Shown here: one piece after another, positions 8,633 through 16,494 of the stretch
How positions within the stretch are numbered: the stretch's first letter is position 1
How the letters are laid out: every line of letters begins with the position of its first letter
Assembly: GCF_022436705.1 (NCBI RefSeq)
Contig: NZ_JAKUHT010000001.1
Coordinates: 291,685-355,684 of the forward strand
Direction: 5' to 3'
DNA length: 64,000 nt
From: Nocardioides sp. CFH 31398
GTDB taxonomy: Bacteria > Actinomycetota > Actinomycetes > Propionibacteriales > Nocardioidaceae
Translations under genes and position numbers: made by a program
The notes under the pieces: model-generated
What the model was told of the DNA's origin: nothing
The model's database searches: none
Seen by the model: the letters and a program-made list of their open reading frames with translations, nothing else

Positions 8633-9133
8633 GTGGACGTCGCGGGGGCGGTGCCGCCGGAGTGGGCGGAGCGTCTCCCTCGTGCGGCCGCGTCGTACCT
8701 GCGGCTCCGCAGCGTGCTCGAGACGACGGCGGTGTCGGCGATCGTCGTCATCCCGCTGGCGCTCCTGGCGCCGGATCGCTGGAGCTCGGGTGCCGTCGCC
8801 GCCGTCATCGTCTGTGCGCTGGGATTCCTCGCCGTCGACCTCTTCCTCGTCATTCCGCGACGTCTGCAATTCACCCGGTTCACGATCCGCCGGAATTCCC
8901 TGGAATTGTGGCGCGGCGTCGTCGTGCGGTCCCACACCATCATTCCGCGCGACATGGTGATGAACATCGAGCTCCGACAGGGGCCCGTGACCAGAATGCT
9001 GGGCCTGTCCACATTGCGCATATCGACGGTCACGGACGTCCAGGCATTCGGTCCGATCGACGAGGTGGCTGCGGGCGAGCTGCGCCGCCGTTTCGACGCG
9101 GGCGCCACGAGAGGCGAGGGGAGGACGTCGTGA
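8633..9133 (+). CDS. membrane protein with bacterial PH domain (bPH2/YdbS-like)
   Basis: A 166-residue protein with two hydrophobic helices (about residues 30-48 and 55-75) followed by a basic strand-rich segment (RRLQFTRFTIRRNSLELWRG ...) typical of bPH2 domains. In leaderless bacteriocin loci, pairs of such YdbS/YdbT-like proteins take part in self-protection and secretion. I place the start at GTG 8633: the frame is open back to 8546, but that part holds the strong hairpin and has no membrane or PH character. Several codons (ATA, ATT, AAT, TTG) are unusual for the neighbourhood. It overlaps the next gene by four bases. Confidence 0.75.
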   Translation: MDVAGAVPPEWAERLPRAAASYLRLRSVLETTAVSAIVVIPLALLAPDRWSSGAVAAVIVCALGFLAVDLFLVIPRRLQFTRFTIRRNSLELWRGVVVRSHTIIPRDMVMNIELRQGPVTRMLGLSTLRISTVTDVQAFGPIDEVAAGELRRRFDAGATRGEGRTS

Positions 9134-10608
9134 CGACCGCACGTCGCGCGCCGCTACGCGCGCTGGTGGCGGAGTACCTCGACGGCGCGGTGGCCCTCGC
9201 GCTCATGCTCGTCGGGGTCGTCGTCGCCGCGGCAGCGGACGAGACCGCTGTGTCGACCGCCAGCCGGTGGCTCCTCGGTGTGCTGATCCTCGCCCGGGTC
9301 GCGGTGCCCGTCGTGCTGTGGGCGACCACGACCTGCACCGTCGCGGCCGCCGGGATCGAGGTGGCTACCGGCCTCGTCCGTCGCCGCCGACGCATCCTCG
9401 ACTGGAGCCAGCTCTCCACCGTCGACCTCCACCAGGACTGGGCCCACCGGCTGATGGGCGTGACGCGGGTGACGGTGTCGCAGAACGGCTCGGAGAGCGG
9501 CGCGCTCCGCCTGCCGTCGATGACGACGGCGTCCGCCGAGCGACTCCGGGCGCGAACCGTCGGCGCTGCGCCGCCGATCGAGCGGCGAGGGTCGGACGAC
9601 GTCCCGGCGTCGACCGCCGCCGGCCTGTCGATGGATCCGACCGCCCACCCTCGTCACGGCCGGGTCGTCCGGGTCCGTGACCGCGACGTCGTGGTGACCG
9701 GCCTCGTCCTCGGTTTCCCCGTGGTCCTCGGGGTCGGCGCCGTCCTCGCGGTCGCCGAGGTCGCCCGGACCGTCGGCCTGGCCGACCGAGCCTGGACGGG
9801 CCTTCAGCTCTCGCCGGTCGTCGGGGGAGTCCTGCTGTCGGTCCTGGCCCTCGTGCTCGGCACGGCGGCGACCCTGCTCAGGTTCGGCTCCTTCGAGACC
9901 GAGGTGCACCAGGGGTCGGTGACCATCCGTCACGGGTACCTGGCACGGGCCGAGCGCCGGCTCGACCGGACCACGGTGCTGGGTCTGGAGCTCCGCCAGT
10001 CGCTGTTCGAACGCCCGCTGGGGCGCTGGCGGGTCCTGGTGGTCTCACGCGACTCGGTCGGAGGGCTGGGGCGCAACCTCGCCCTGCCCTCCCTCGGCGC
10101 CGCGGACCTGTGCGAGATCGCGGCCCCCGAGTGGAGCGCGGTGGTGCGGTCGCACCTCTCCGGGTCCGAGGGCCCGGGGGCGGAGTCGAACCGACGCGTC
10201 GAGCTCGCCGGCTGGACCCTGGTGCTCGCAGGCGCGTCCGTCCTGACCGGGCTGGTCGCGGCCGTGGCGGACACCTCAGCCCTGGTGTCCGCCGTCCTGT
10301 GGCTGGGCGCTGTCGCAGCGGGTGGCGCGGTCGGCCTCCGTGTCACCTCCCGACTGTCGGTCTCGACATCGACGGGTCACCTCGTGGTCTGGCGTGCCTT
10401 CGGCGCCAGACGGGTGACCTGGCTGCACGGCGACAGCCTCGGTCCCGTCTCCAGCGGCATGGTGGCCGGTCGCGCGGGTCACCTCGCCGTGTCCTACTAC
10501 GCCGGGGCTCCCCGAGTCGCCCGGACGTGGCGCCTCGACGGTCTGGACGTCGACGCCGTCCGCGGTCTTGCCCGTCGAGAGGCACCACCCAGGAGAGGAC
10601 ACTCATGA
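9130..10608 (+). CDS. triple PH-domain membrane protein (bPH2/YdbT-like)
   Basis: A 492-residue protein built from three repeats of two hydrophobic helices plus a PH-like strand-rich unit. Helix pairs lie near residues 15-62, 190-250 and 350-395, and PH units follow near 70-130, 255-330 and 400-480. This is the YdbT architecture. The motif TVDLHQDWAHRLMGVTRVTV in the first unit parallels the IELRQGPVTRMLGLSTLRIS segment of the preceding protein. In this setting the likely role is bacteriocin self-immunity and/or secretion in the membrane. The start is GTG 9130 on the previous stop; it overlaps the ATPase gene by four bases. Confidence 0.75.
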   Translation: MTTARRAPLRALVAEYLDGAVALALMLVGVVVAAAADETAVSTASRWLLGVLILARVAVPVVLWATTTCTVAAAGIEVATGLVRRRRRILDWSQLSTVDLHQDWAHRLMGVTRVTVSQNGSESGALRLPSMTTASAERLRARTVGAAPPIERRGSDDVPASTAAGLSMDPTAHPRHGRVVRVRDRDVVVTGLVLGFPVVLGVGAVLAVAEVARTVGLADRAWTGLQLSPVVGGVLLSVLALVLGTAATLLRFGSFETEVHQGSVTIRHGYLARAERRLDRTTVLGLELRQSLFERPLGRWRVLVVSRDSVGGLGRNLALPSLGAADLCEIAAPEWSAVVRSHLSGSEGPGAESNRRVELAGWTLVLAGASVLTGLVAAVADTSALVSAVLWLGAVAAGGAVGLRVTSRLSVSTSTGHLVVWRAFGARRVTWLHGDSLGPVSSGMVAGRAGHLAVSYYAGAPRVARTWRLDGLDVDAVRGLARREAPPRRGHS

Positions 10609-11513
10609 TCGAGGTGACAGGACTGGTGAAGCGGTTCGGCTCCACCACAGCGGTGGCGGGGGTCTCGTTCACCGCCCGTGACGGGGCCGTGACGGGCTTC
10701 ATCGGCCCCAACGGGGCCGGTAAGTCGACCGTCCTCAAGGCGGTCTCGGGGCTGCTGGCGCCCGACGAGGGGACCGCGACGATCGACGGGCACCGTCTCG
10801 GCGCCACCGCACTGCCCCCGGACCTGCGGGGCGTCTTCCTCTCCGCCGAGTGGATCCCGGCCCACCAGACCGCGCGCTCCTTCCTCACCTACCTGTGCCA
10901 GGTCCAAGGGCTCCCGGCGAGCCGGGTCGACGAGGTGCTGCGGTCCGTGGGTCTGCTCGCCGACGCGAACCGGAAGATCAAGGGCTACTCCCTGGGGATG
11001 CGCCAGCGGGTAGGCATCGGTGCTGCCGTGATGACACAGCCCCGGAACCTCGTCCTGGACGAGCCCATCAACGGTCTGGACCCGGAGGGCATCCGCTGGA
11101 TCCGCGACGTCATCCGTGGGGTGGCGGACCGCGGTGGAGCGGTGCTCCTGTCGTCCCACCACATGAGCGAGCTGTCGATGGTCGCCGACCACGTCGTGAT
11201 GATCGACCGTGGTCGGATCGTGCACGAGGGCGCGGTGACGGACGGGCGGGTGCAGGGGAGCGACGCCGCAGGACCCCGGCGCGTGTACGTCGAGTCGCCT
11301 GACCTGGGTCTCGCGGCACGGCTCCTCCGGGCGGCGGACCTCGAGGTCCGGTCGCTGGACCGAGGGGCCATCGTCACCGGGGCCGGTCCCGAAGACGTGG
11401 GGCGCGTGGTGTTCTCCGGAGGTGGCAGCCTCAGCCACCTCGCCGAACGGGCGCTGTCGATCGAGGACGTGTACTTCCGACGCTCGCTCGAGGACGAGGA
11501 GGCGGTCCGATGA
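10605..11513 (+). CDS. ABC transporter ATP-binding protein of the bacteriocin-like locus
   Basis: A 302-residue ATPase. Walker A is GPNGAGKST (residues 34-42), the signature is the degenerate YSLGMRQRVG, Walker B is NLVLDEPINGLDP and the switch is SSHHMSELS. This pattern is that of ABC-2 type antibiotic or bacteriocin exporters, which often confer self-resistance. AGGAGAGG (10591-10598) precedes the ATG by 6 bases. The stop overlaps the permease start. About 80 residues follow the switch region, typical of the regulatory tail in this subfamily. Confidence 0.9.
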   Translation: MIEVTGLVKRFGSTTAVAGVSFTARDGAVTGFIGPNGAGKSTVLKAVSGLLAPDEGTATIDGHRLGATALPPDLRGVFLSAEWIPAHQTARSFLTYLCQVQGLPASRVDEVLRSVGLLADANRKIKGYSLGMRQRVGIGAAVMTQPRNLVLDEPINGLDPEGIRWIRDVIRGVADRGGAVLLSSHHMSELSMVADHVVMIDRGRIVHEGAVTDGRVQGSDAAGPRRVYVESPDLGLAARLLRAADLEVRSLDRGAIVTGAGPEDVGRVVFSGGGSLSHLAERALSIEDVYFRRSLEDEEAVR

Positions 11514-12349
11514 CCGTGCGTGCGAACACTCGCGCGGGTGGGGTGCCGGCCCGGGCCACGAGCCGTCCCCCGGTGCCGGTCGTCGGGCTCGGTGTGGCGG
11601 AGTGTCGCCGGCTCGCACGGCAGGGTGGACTCCGGAACGCGTCGCTGGTCGTCGCCGTCCTGGCCGCTGCTGTCGGTGTCGCAGCCTTTGCCGTCCTGCG
11701 CTACCTGTCCTCGGGGGACGCCGCCTCGGCGACCGTGGTGGCGTCGGTCCCGGTCGAGGCCACGTCGTCGTCCTTCGCCCTGCTCGCGGCCCTGGTGGTG
11801 GCGAACTGGGCGGGGAGGGACTCGCAGAGGGGGATGCTGGGCGTCTCGGTCGTCGTGGTGCCGCGCCGGACGGCACTCGTCGGAGCCCAGCTCGGTGCGG
11901 TCGCTGCCTACGGCCTCGCGACGGGCGTGCTCGTGACCGGCTTGGTCGGCGTCGTGGTCCTGGCGGGCGGGGGAGGAGCAGGAGCCGCCACCGTGCTCGG
12001 AGGCGTCGTGGCCGGCTCGGCGGCCGCCGCCCTGATGTTGGTGCTCGGGTACTCCGTCGGTCGCCTCTGCGGCGGGCCCATGGTCGCTGTCCTGGCGTGC
12101 CTGGCCTGGTGGATGATCATCCCCCTGGCCTCGGGCCTCGCGTCAGCGTTGCTCCCGGAGGTGGTGGCCGAGGCAGTGGCCTGGTTCGTCGACGTCTCGC
12201 CCGTCACGCTCCTCAGCCAGGCGACGACGGTCTCATCCGTCACGGCGACCGGGGTCGGGGACCTCGTCACGGGACTCGTGGGCCTGCTCGGCTGGTCGGC
12301 GCTGCTCTCGGCTGTGGCCGTGCGGCGGGTCGCGGTGCAGAGCTTCTGA
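11510..12349 (+). CDS. ABC transporter permease of the bacteriocin-like locus
   Basis: A 279-residue membrane protein with about six hydrophobic segments and a short soluble N-terminus. It resembles ABC-2 type permeases with no strong motif of its own. The ATG at 11510 overlaps the stop of the ATPase gene, so the two surely form one exporter. By analogy with two-gene ABC systems in leaderless bacteriocin clusters, it would export the peptide or clear it from the membrane. The substrate is inferred from position only. Confidence 0.82.
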   Translation: MTVRANTRAGGVPARATSRPPVPVVGLGVAECRRLARQGGLRNASLVVAVLAAAVGVAAFAVLRYLSSGDAASATVVASVPVEATSSSFALLAALVVANWAGRDSQRGMLGVSVVVVPRRTALVGAQLGAVAAYGLATGVLVTGLVGVVVLAGGGGAGAATVLGGVVAGSAAAALMLVLGYSVGRLCGGPMVAVLACLAWWMIIPLASGLASALLPEVVAEAVAWFVDVSPVTLLSQATTVSSVTATGVGDLVTGLVGLLGWSALLSAVAVRRVAVQSF

Positions 12350-12362
12350 GGGGGACGACGTC

Positions 12363-12557
12363 GTGGCGAAGGACAAGGGACCCGGTTCGTCGGTGGCCGC
12401 GTCGGTGGCGCTGGCGATCACCACGGTCGTGGTGAGCGTGCTGCTCGCGCTCCTCACCGACGTGCCGGCGCCGGTTCGCTGGGGGATTGCGCTGCTGGCC
12501 GGAGTGGCCGCAGCCGCGCTGACCACGGCCCTGGTGAGCAGGGCGGGACGGATCTGA
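12363..12557 (+). CDS. small two-helix membrane protein, possible immunity protein
   Basis: A 64-residue protein: a short charged start (MAKDKGPG), a hydrophobic helix at about residues 10-32, a PAP turn, a second helix at about 38-58 and a basic end. It starts with GTG 13 bases after the permease stop, with GAGGGGG (12349-12355) as ribosome site, and is the last gene before the hairpin at 12581. Small hydrophobic proteins of this size commonly act as bacteriocin immunity or accessory factors. There is no sequence family I can name. Confidence 0.6.
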   Translation: MAKDKGPGSSVAASVALAITTVVVSVLLALLTDVPAPVRWGIALLAGVAAAALTTALVSRAGRI

Positions 12558-12580
12558 CGACGGCCCCGACGCCGGACGCG

Positions 12581-12621
12581 CCGGAGCCCGGCCCCCGCTG
12601 GCTGCGGGGACCGGGCTCCGG
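12581..12621. terminator. strong bidirectional terminator hairpin
   Basis: CCGGAGCCCGG (12581-12591) pairs with CCGGGCTCCGG (12611-12621). Six further inner pairs follow after one mismatch, with a 5-base loop. It lies between the convergent 64-residue membrane protein gene and phoX, so it can serve both. Confidence 0.8.
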
Positions 12622-12646
12622 GGACCGGCCGAGGCGCTGGGCGCCG

Positions 12647-14746
12647 TCAGGCCCTGCGGTACGCGACCGCCACCGACGGGCGGGGGTAGTCGTCGGTGTG
12701 GGGCCAGGTGCTGCCGGGGTTCTCGAACGAGGCGTCGTCGAGCTCGCCGGGGTGCTGCACCGCCACGAACAGCGACTTGTCGTCGGCCGTGATCAGCGGG
12801 CCGCAGGCCTCCGCGCCGCGGGGGACGGAGAGGAACTGCTGCACGTGGCCGCGCTCCGGGCCCTGGGTGGGCACGCGGAAGATGCCGTCGTTGCTGCCCA
12901 GCGCGTTGCCGTCGGTGGAGACCCACAGGTTGCCGACGCTGTCGAAGGCGACGTTGTCGGGGCAGCTGATCGGGCTGACCTGCGACTTGTCGAAGCCGCC
13001 GAAGTAGGTCTCCTGCGCCTCCGGGTCGCCGCAGACCAGGAACAGCTTCCAGCGGAACGTGTCCAGGGCGTGGTCGCCGCGGGTGGCGATCATCTCGAGC
13101 ACGTAGCCGTTGTTGTTGCCCGGCGTGACGGTGGGCTCCCCGGAGTCCTTGGTGGTGGACGAGCCGACCGGGTTGGCCTCGTCGACCGGGAACTGCGTGC
13201 CGCGGCGCGAGTTGTTCGTCAGGGCGGCGTAGACCCGCCCGGTGACGAGGTTGGGCTCGACGTCCTCGGGACGATCCATCCGCGTCGGGCCCCCGCCGTC
13301 CGCGGTGGTCGCACGGTCCGCGGCGAGACGGGTGTCGATGAGGACGTCGGCGAGCTCCATGCCCTCGACGAACGACTCGGTGTCGGAGGCCAGGGGGATC
13401 CAGGTGCCGGTGCCGTCGCAGTCGGCGTTGGTGGTGGCGTCGTAGCCGTTGCCCTCCAGACGCGCGACGTACAGCGTGCCCTCGGTGAGCAGCGAGAGGT
13501 TGCGGCGGCGGGCGTTCGCGCCGGTGCCGGTGGCGACCTTCTTCTTCGACACGAACTTGTAGAGGTAGTCACCGCGCTCGTCGTCCCCCATGTAGGCGAC
13601 GGCGTGGCCATCCTTGCTGACGATGATGTTGGCGCCCTCGTGCTTGAAGCGACCCAGCATCGTGTGCTTCCGCGGGGTGCTCTGCGGGTCGGAGGGGTCG
13701 ACCTCGACGATCCAGCCGAAGCGGAACGGCTCGTTCGGCTCCTTGGCGAGGTCGAAGCGGTCCTGCACCGTGTACCAGCCGCGCGAGGTCGAGGCCGCGA
13801 GGCCGTAGCGGGCGTACGACGCGGCGTACTCGGGGTTCGGCGTGCCCTCGGTGCCGAAGTACTGGTTGAAGTTCTCCTCGCCGGACAGCACGGTGCCCCA
13901 GGGCGTGGTGCCGCCCGCGCAGTTGTTCAGCGTGCCGAGCACGGTGCGGCCCGACGCGTCGGCGGAGGTCTTCAGCCGGTCGGTGCCGGCGGCCGGCCCG
14001 GTCACCTCGAACTCGGTGTCGAGGTGGATCCGGCGGTTGTGCGAGGCGAAGCGGGGCTGCACGCGCAGCCAGGACCCCTCGACGCGGCCACGCTTGATCT
14101 CGACCACGGACATGCCGTGGTTGTACATCGAGATCTCCTTCTTGGCCTCGTCGTCGTACGAGGCGGGGAACATGATGTCGTCCGAGGTGTACTCGTGGTT
14201 GACCACGAGGAGCGACTTCGCACGCTTCGTCGGGTGCGGGAGGACGCCGACGTAGTCGCAGTTGTAGCCGAACTGCTGGCGGGCGGCCTCGGCGCTCATG
14301 GCCTGCGGGTCGAAGCGGGGGGCGCCGGGGAGGACCGCGTCGCCCCAGCGGATGACGACGTCCTGGGTGAAGCCCTGCGCGACGACCAGGGCGTCCCGCG
14401 TGTTCGGCGGGACGGGGCGGAACGCGGCCTTCGACATGTCCTTGCTCAGGGCGGCGGCGTCCGGGGCGGCGGGCAGCGGGGCGGCCGCGGCGGGGCGCAG
14501 GGAGCCGCCACCGAGCACGAGGGCGCCGACACCGGCGGTCGCCGCGGCGCCCTTCAGCAGGGCGCGACGCTGCACGACCTTCGCGATCTCGTCGCGGACG
14601 TGACCGTGGTCGGTGCGGTTCGGCTCGGGCTTGAAGCAGGCGTCACCGCAGCGGTTGCGACAGGTCATGGCGCTGCGCGAGGCCCGCTGCTCGTAGCCGA
14701 CGGCGGTGATCGGCAGCGGGGTGCGGTGGAGGGGGGTGGTCGTCAT
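12647..14746 (-). CDS. phoX: secreted PhoX-family alkaline phosphatase (DUF839)
   Basis: A 699-residue protein of the PhoX family, Ca/Fe-dependent phosphatases that release phosphate from organic esters outside the cell. A twin-arginine signal is visible (QRRALLKG with Arg60-Arg61, then a hydrophobic Ala/Gly stretch), set behind an N-terminal extension of about 50 residues containing four Cys, as is usual for actinobacterial members. The NCAGGTTPWGTVLSGEENF segment and NGYVLEMI are typical. A PHO-box-like element lies about 80 bases upstream. It is a single gene, with rarD upstream on the same strand. Confidence 0.9.
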   Translation of the reverse strand: MTTTPLHRTPLPITAVGYEQRASRSAMTCRNRCGDACFKPEPNRTDHGHVRDEIAKVVQRRALLKGAAATAGVGALVLGGGSLRPAAAAPLPAAPDAAALSKDMSKAAFRPVPPNTRDALVVAQGFTQDVVIRWGDAVLPGAPRFDPQAMSAEAARQQFGYNCDYVGVLPHPTKRAKSLLVVNHEYTSDDIMFPASYDDEAKKEISMYNHGMSVVEIKRGRVEGSWLRVQPRFASHNRRIHLDTEFEVTGPAAGTDRLKTSADASGRTVLGTLNNCAGGTTPWGTVLSGEENFNQYFGTEGTPNPEYAASYARYGLAASTSRGWYTVQDRFDLAKEPNEPFRFGWIVEVDPSDPQSTPRKHTMLGRFKHEGANIIVSKDGHAVAYMGDDERGDYLYKFVSKKKVATGTGANARRRNLSLLTEGTLYVARLEGNGYDATTNADCDGTGTWIPLASDTESFVEGMELADVLIDTRLAADRATTADGGGPTRMDRPEDVEPNLVTGRVYAALTNNSRRGTQFPVDEANPVGSSTTKDSGEPTVTPGNNNGYVLEMIATRGDHALDTFRWKLFLVCGDPEAQETYFGGFDKSQVSPISCPDNVAFDSVGNLWVSTDGNALGSNDGIFRVPTQGPERGHVQQFLSVPRGAEACGPLITADDKSLFVAVQHPGELDDASFENPGSTWPHTDDYPRPSVAVAYRRA

Positions 14747-14786
14747 GCGGAGAGGGCTCCCGAAGTCGTGGGTGGCAGACGCCAGG

Positions 14787-14792
14787 ACGCTA
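14787..14792 (-). promoter_or_regulatory. likely -10 element of phoX
   Basis: TAGCGT read on the minus strand, about 40 bases upstream of the phoX ATG and 31 bases downstream of the PHO-box-like repeats. No -35 match is evident, as expected for a PhoP-activated promoter. Confidence 0.35.
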
Positions 14793-14823
14793 GGGCGCGT
14801 CGGTGAGCGAGAGGGGTTGTGAC

Positions 14824-14841
14824 GGTGACAACGGGGTGAAC
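14824..14841 (-). promoter_or_regulatory. probable PHO box (PhoP site) upstream of phoX
   Basis: On the minus strand GTTCACC is followed by TGTCACC at exactly 11 bases. This matches the 11-bp direct repeat unit (G/T-TCACC type) known for PhoP sites in actinomycetes. Its position upstream of an alkaline phosphatase gene fits phosphate-starvation control. Confidence 0.65.
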
Positions 14842-14929
14842 GGGGCCCGGGTCACGGCCCCATCGACCCGGTCCGGTCACAGGATGGTCACAGGAGCGCC
14901 ACGGGAAGGACACGGGCGCGCGGCGACCG

Positions 14930-15883
14930 TCAGGCCACCTCGGGCACGGCGACGGCGGCCCGCCGCGTCCGCCGTCGGTGGCCCAGGGTCTCGGCGGTGA
15001 GCAGCACGAGGGCGAGCCACACGAGGCTGAAGCCGATCCACCGCTCGGCGGGCATGTCCTCGCCGAAGACGAACAGGCCCAGCAGGAACTGCAGCGTGGG
15101 GGCGACGTACTGCAGCAGGCCGATGGTCACCAGTGGCACGCGCGTCGCCGCTGCGCCGAAGCAGAGCAGGGGGACGGCGGTCACCAGGCCCGCGGAGGCG
15201 AGCAGCAGCGCGTGGACCGGCCCCTCGGTGCCGAAGGTCGAGGCTCCCGTGGCGGCCAGCCACCCGACGTACGCACCGGCGAGGGGGGCGAGGGCGAGCG
15301 ACTCGAAGGTGAGCCCCTCGATGGCGCCGACCCCGGCGAGCTTGCGCACCAGGCCGTAGGTGCCGAACGAGAAGGCGAGGGCGAGGGAGACCCACGGCGG
15401 GCGTCCGTAGTCGAGGGTCAGCAGCAGGACGGCGACCCCGGCGAAGGCCAGGGCGGCCCACTGCAGCGGCCGCAGGCGCTCGCGCAGGACGAGCACGCCG
15501 ATCAGGACGGTCACCAGCGGGTTGACGAAGTAGCCGAGGGAGACCTCGATGACGCGGCCGTTCGTGGTGCCCCAGATGAAGACACCCCAGTTGACGGCGA
15601 TGACGCACGCCGCCACCAGCAGCAGCCCCACCCGGCGCCGGTCGCGCAGGATGCGCCGCAGCGGGCGGACCTTCCGGAGCCCGACCAGCAGGAGCACCAT
15701 CGTGGCCGCCGACCACAGGACGCGCTGGGCGAGCAGCTCGACGGCCCCGGCCGGCTCGAGGAGCGGGAAGTAGAGGGGGAAGGCACCCCACATCCCGTAC
15801 GCCGCCAGGCCGAGCAGGAAGCCGCGACGCAGCTCGGTCGGGTCGCCCTGCGTGGAAGGCGGGGCCTGGCGGTCGCTCACCAC
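14930..15883 (-). CDS. rarD: RarD-type EamA family transporter
   Basis: A 317-residue, ten-helix drug/metabolite transporter. RarD-specific segments are visible: GMWGAFPLYFPLLEPAGAVELLAQRVLWS near the N-terminus and VNWGVFIWGTTNGRVIEVSLGYFVNPLV in the middle. In E. coli this subgroup is annotated as a chloramphenicol-sensitivity permease, but the natural substrate is not known. The final ~20 residues are basic and soluble. The gene is transcribed divergently from the small secreted protein at 15974. Confidence 0.88.
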   Translation of the reverse strand: MVSDRQAPPSTQGDPTELRRGFLLGLAAYGMWGAFPLYFPLLEPAGAVELLAQRVLWSAATMVLLLVGLRKVRPLRRILRDRRRVGLLLVAACVIAVNWGVFIWGTTNGRVIEVSLGYFVNPLVTVLIGVLVLRERLRPLQWAALAFAGVAVLLLTLDYGRPPWVSLALAFSFGTYGLVRKLAGVGAIEGLTFESLALAPLAGAYVGWLAATGASTFGTEGPVHALLLASAGLVTAVPLLCFGAAATRVPLVTIGLLQYVAPTLQFLLGLFVFGEDMPAERWIGFSLVWLALVLLTAETLGHRRRTRRAAVAVPEVA

Positions 15884-15973
15884 CAGAGTCTAGGAATCCG
15901 GACGTGGGTGTTTCGGGTGGGGCTCGTGTGGGAAAGTCATCGACGTCCCACGACGTCGTCACTCGGAGGAAAT

Positions 15974-16411
15974 ATGAAGCGTCTCATCACCGCGATCGTG
16001 TCGGTCGCCCTGCTCGGCCTCACCCCGCTGGCCCTCACCTCGGCCGCCTCGGCCGACTCGATCGCCCCGGCGCCGTCCGCGCAGTCGTCGACCGCCGGCG
16101 CGCCCGAGGCGCAGGCCAAGCGCGCCCGCAAGGTCACCGCCCGCGGCAAGGAGCGTCGCAACGGCCTGTTCATCGTCGGCCGGGTGACCCCGAACTACTC
16201 CAACAGCACCGTCATCATCAAGCGCAGCTCGCGCCCCCGTGGCGGCTACACCGTCTACAACCGCGTCAAGACCAACGGTCGCGGCTACTACACCTCCAAG
16301 GTCGTCGCCCCGCGTCGGAGCGGCCAGAGCTTCTACTACTTCGCCCGTGTCGCACCGCGCGGCAAGTACTCCGGCGACAACTCTCAGGTCCTCCGCGCCA
16401 GCCGCGGCTGA
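15974..16411 (+). CDS. small basic secreted protein of unknown function
   Basis: A 145-residue protein with a clear signal peptide (MKRLITAIVSVALLGLTPLA, cleavage likely after ASA near residue 27), then an Ala/Ser/Pro linker. A basic domain of about 90 residues follows, rich in Arg, Lys, Tyr and Ser. The domain has a strand-like pattern (GLFIVGRVTPNYSNSTVIIK, then RGYYTSKVVAPRRSGQSFYY) resembling small surface beta domains of actinobacteria. GGAGGAA sits just before the ATG. No family is recognised. It is monocistronic, ended by the hairpin at 16428. Confidence 0.75.
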   Translation: MKRLITAIVSVALLGLTPLALTSAASADSIAPAPSAQSSTAGAPEAQAKRARKVTARGKERRNGLFIVGRVTPNYSNSTVIIKRSSRPRGGYTVYNRVKTNGRGYYTSKVVAPRRSGQSFYYFARVAPRGKYSGDNSQVLRASRG

Positions 16412-16427
16412 CCCGCTCCGCACGCCA

Positions 16428-16460
16428 CGAGGCCCCCACCGCTCGGCGGTGGGGGCCTCG
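16428..16460. terminator. terminator shared by the secreted-protein gene and korB
   Basis: A 14-bp perfect stem (16428-16441 with 16447-16460) and a 5-base loop, between two convergent genes. The arms are CGAGGCCCCCACCG and its complement. Confidence 0.8.
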
Positions 16461-16494
16461 TCGTGTCCGGGGTGGCGTCCCCGGCCGTCGTCGC

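Noticed and set aside
14875..14896. Second 11-bp direct repeat (GGTCAC ... GGTCAC) as another PHO box
   Set aside because: The repeats match the PhoP unit poorly beyond the first bases and lie further upstream, next to the rarD 3-prime end.
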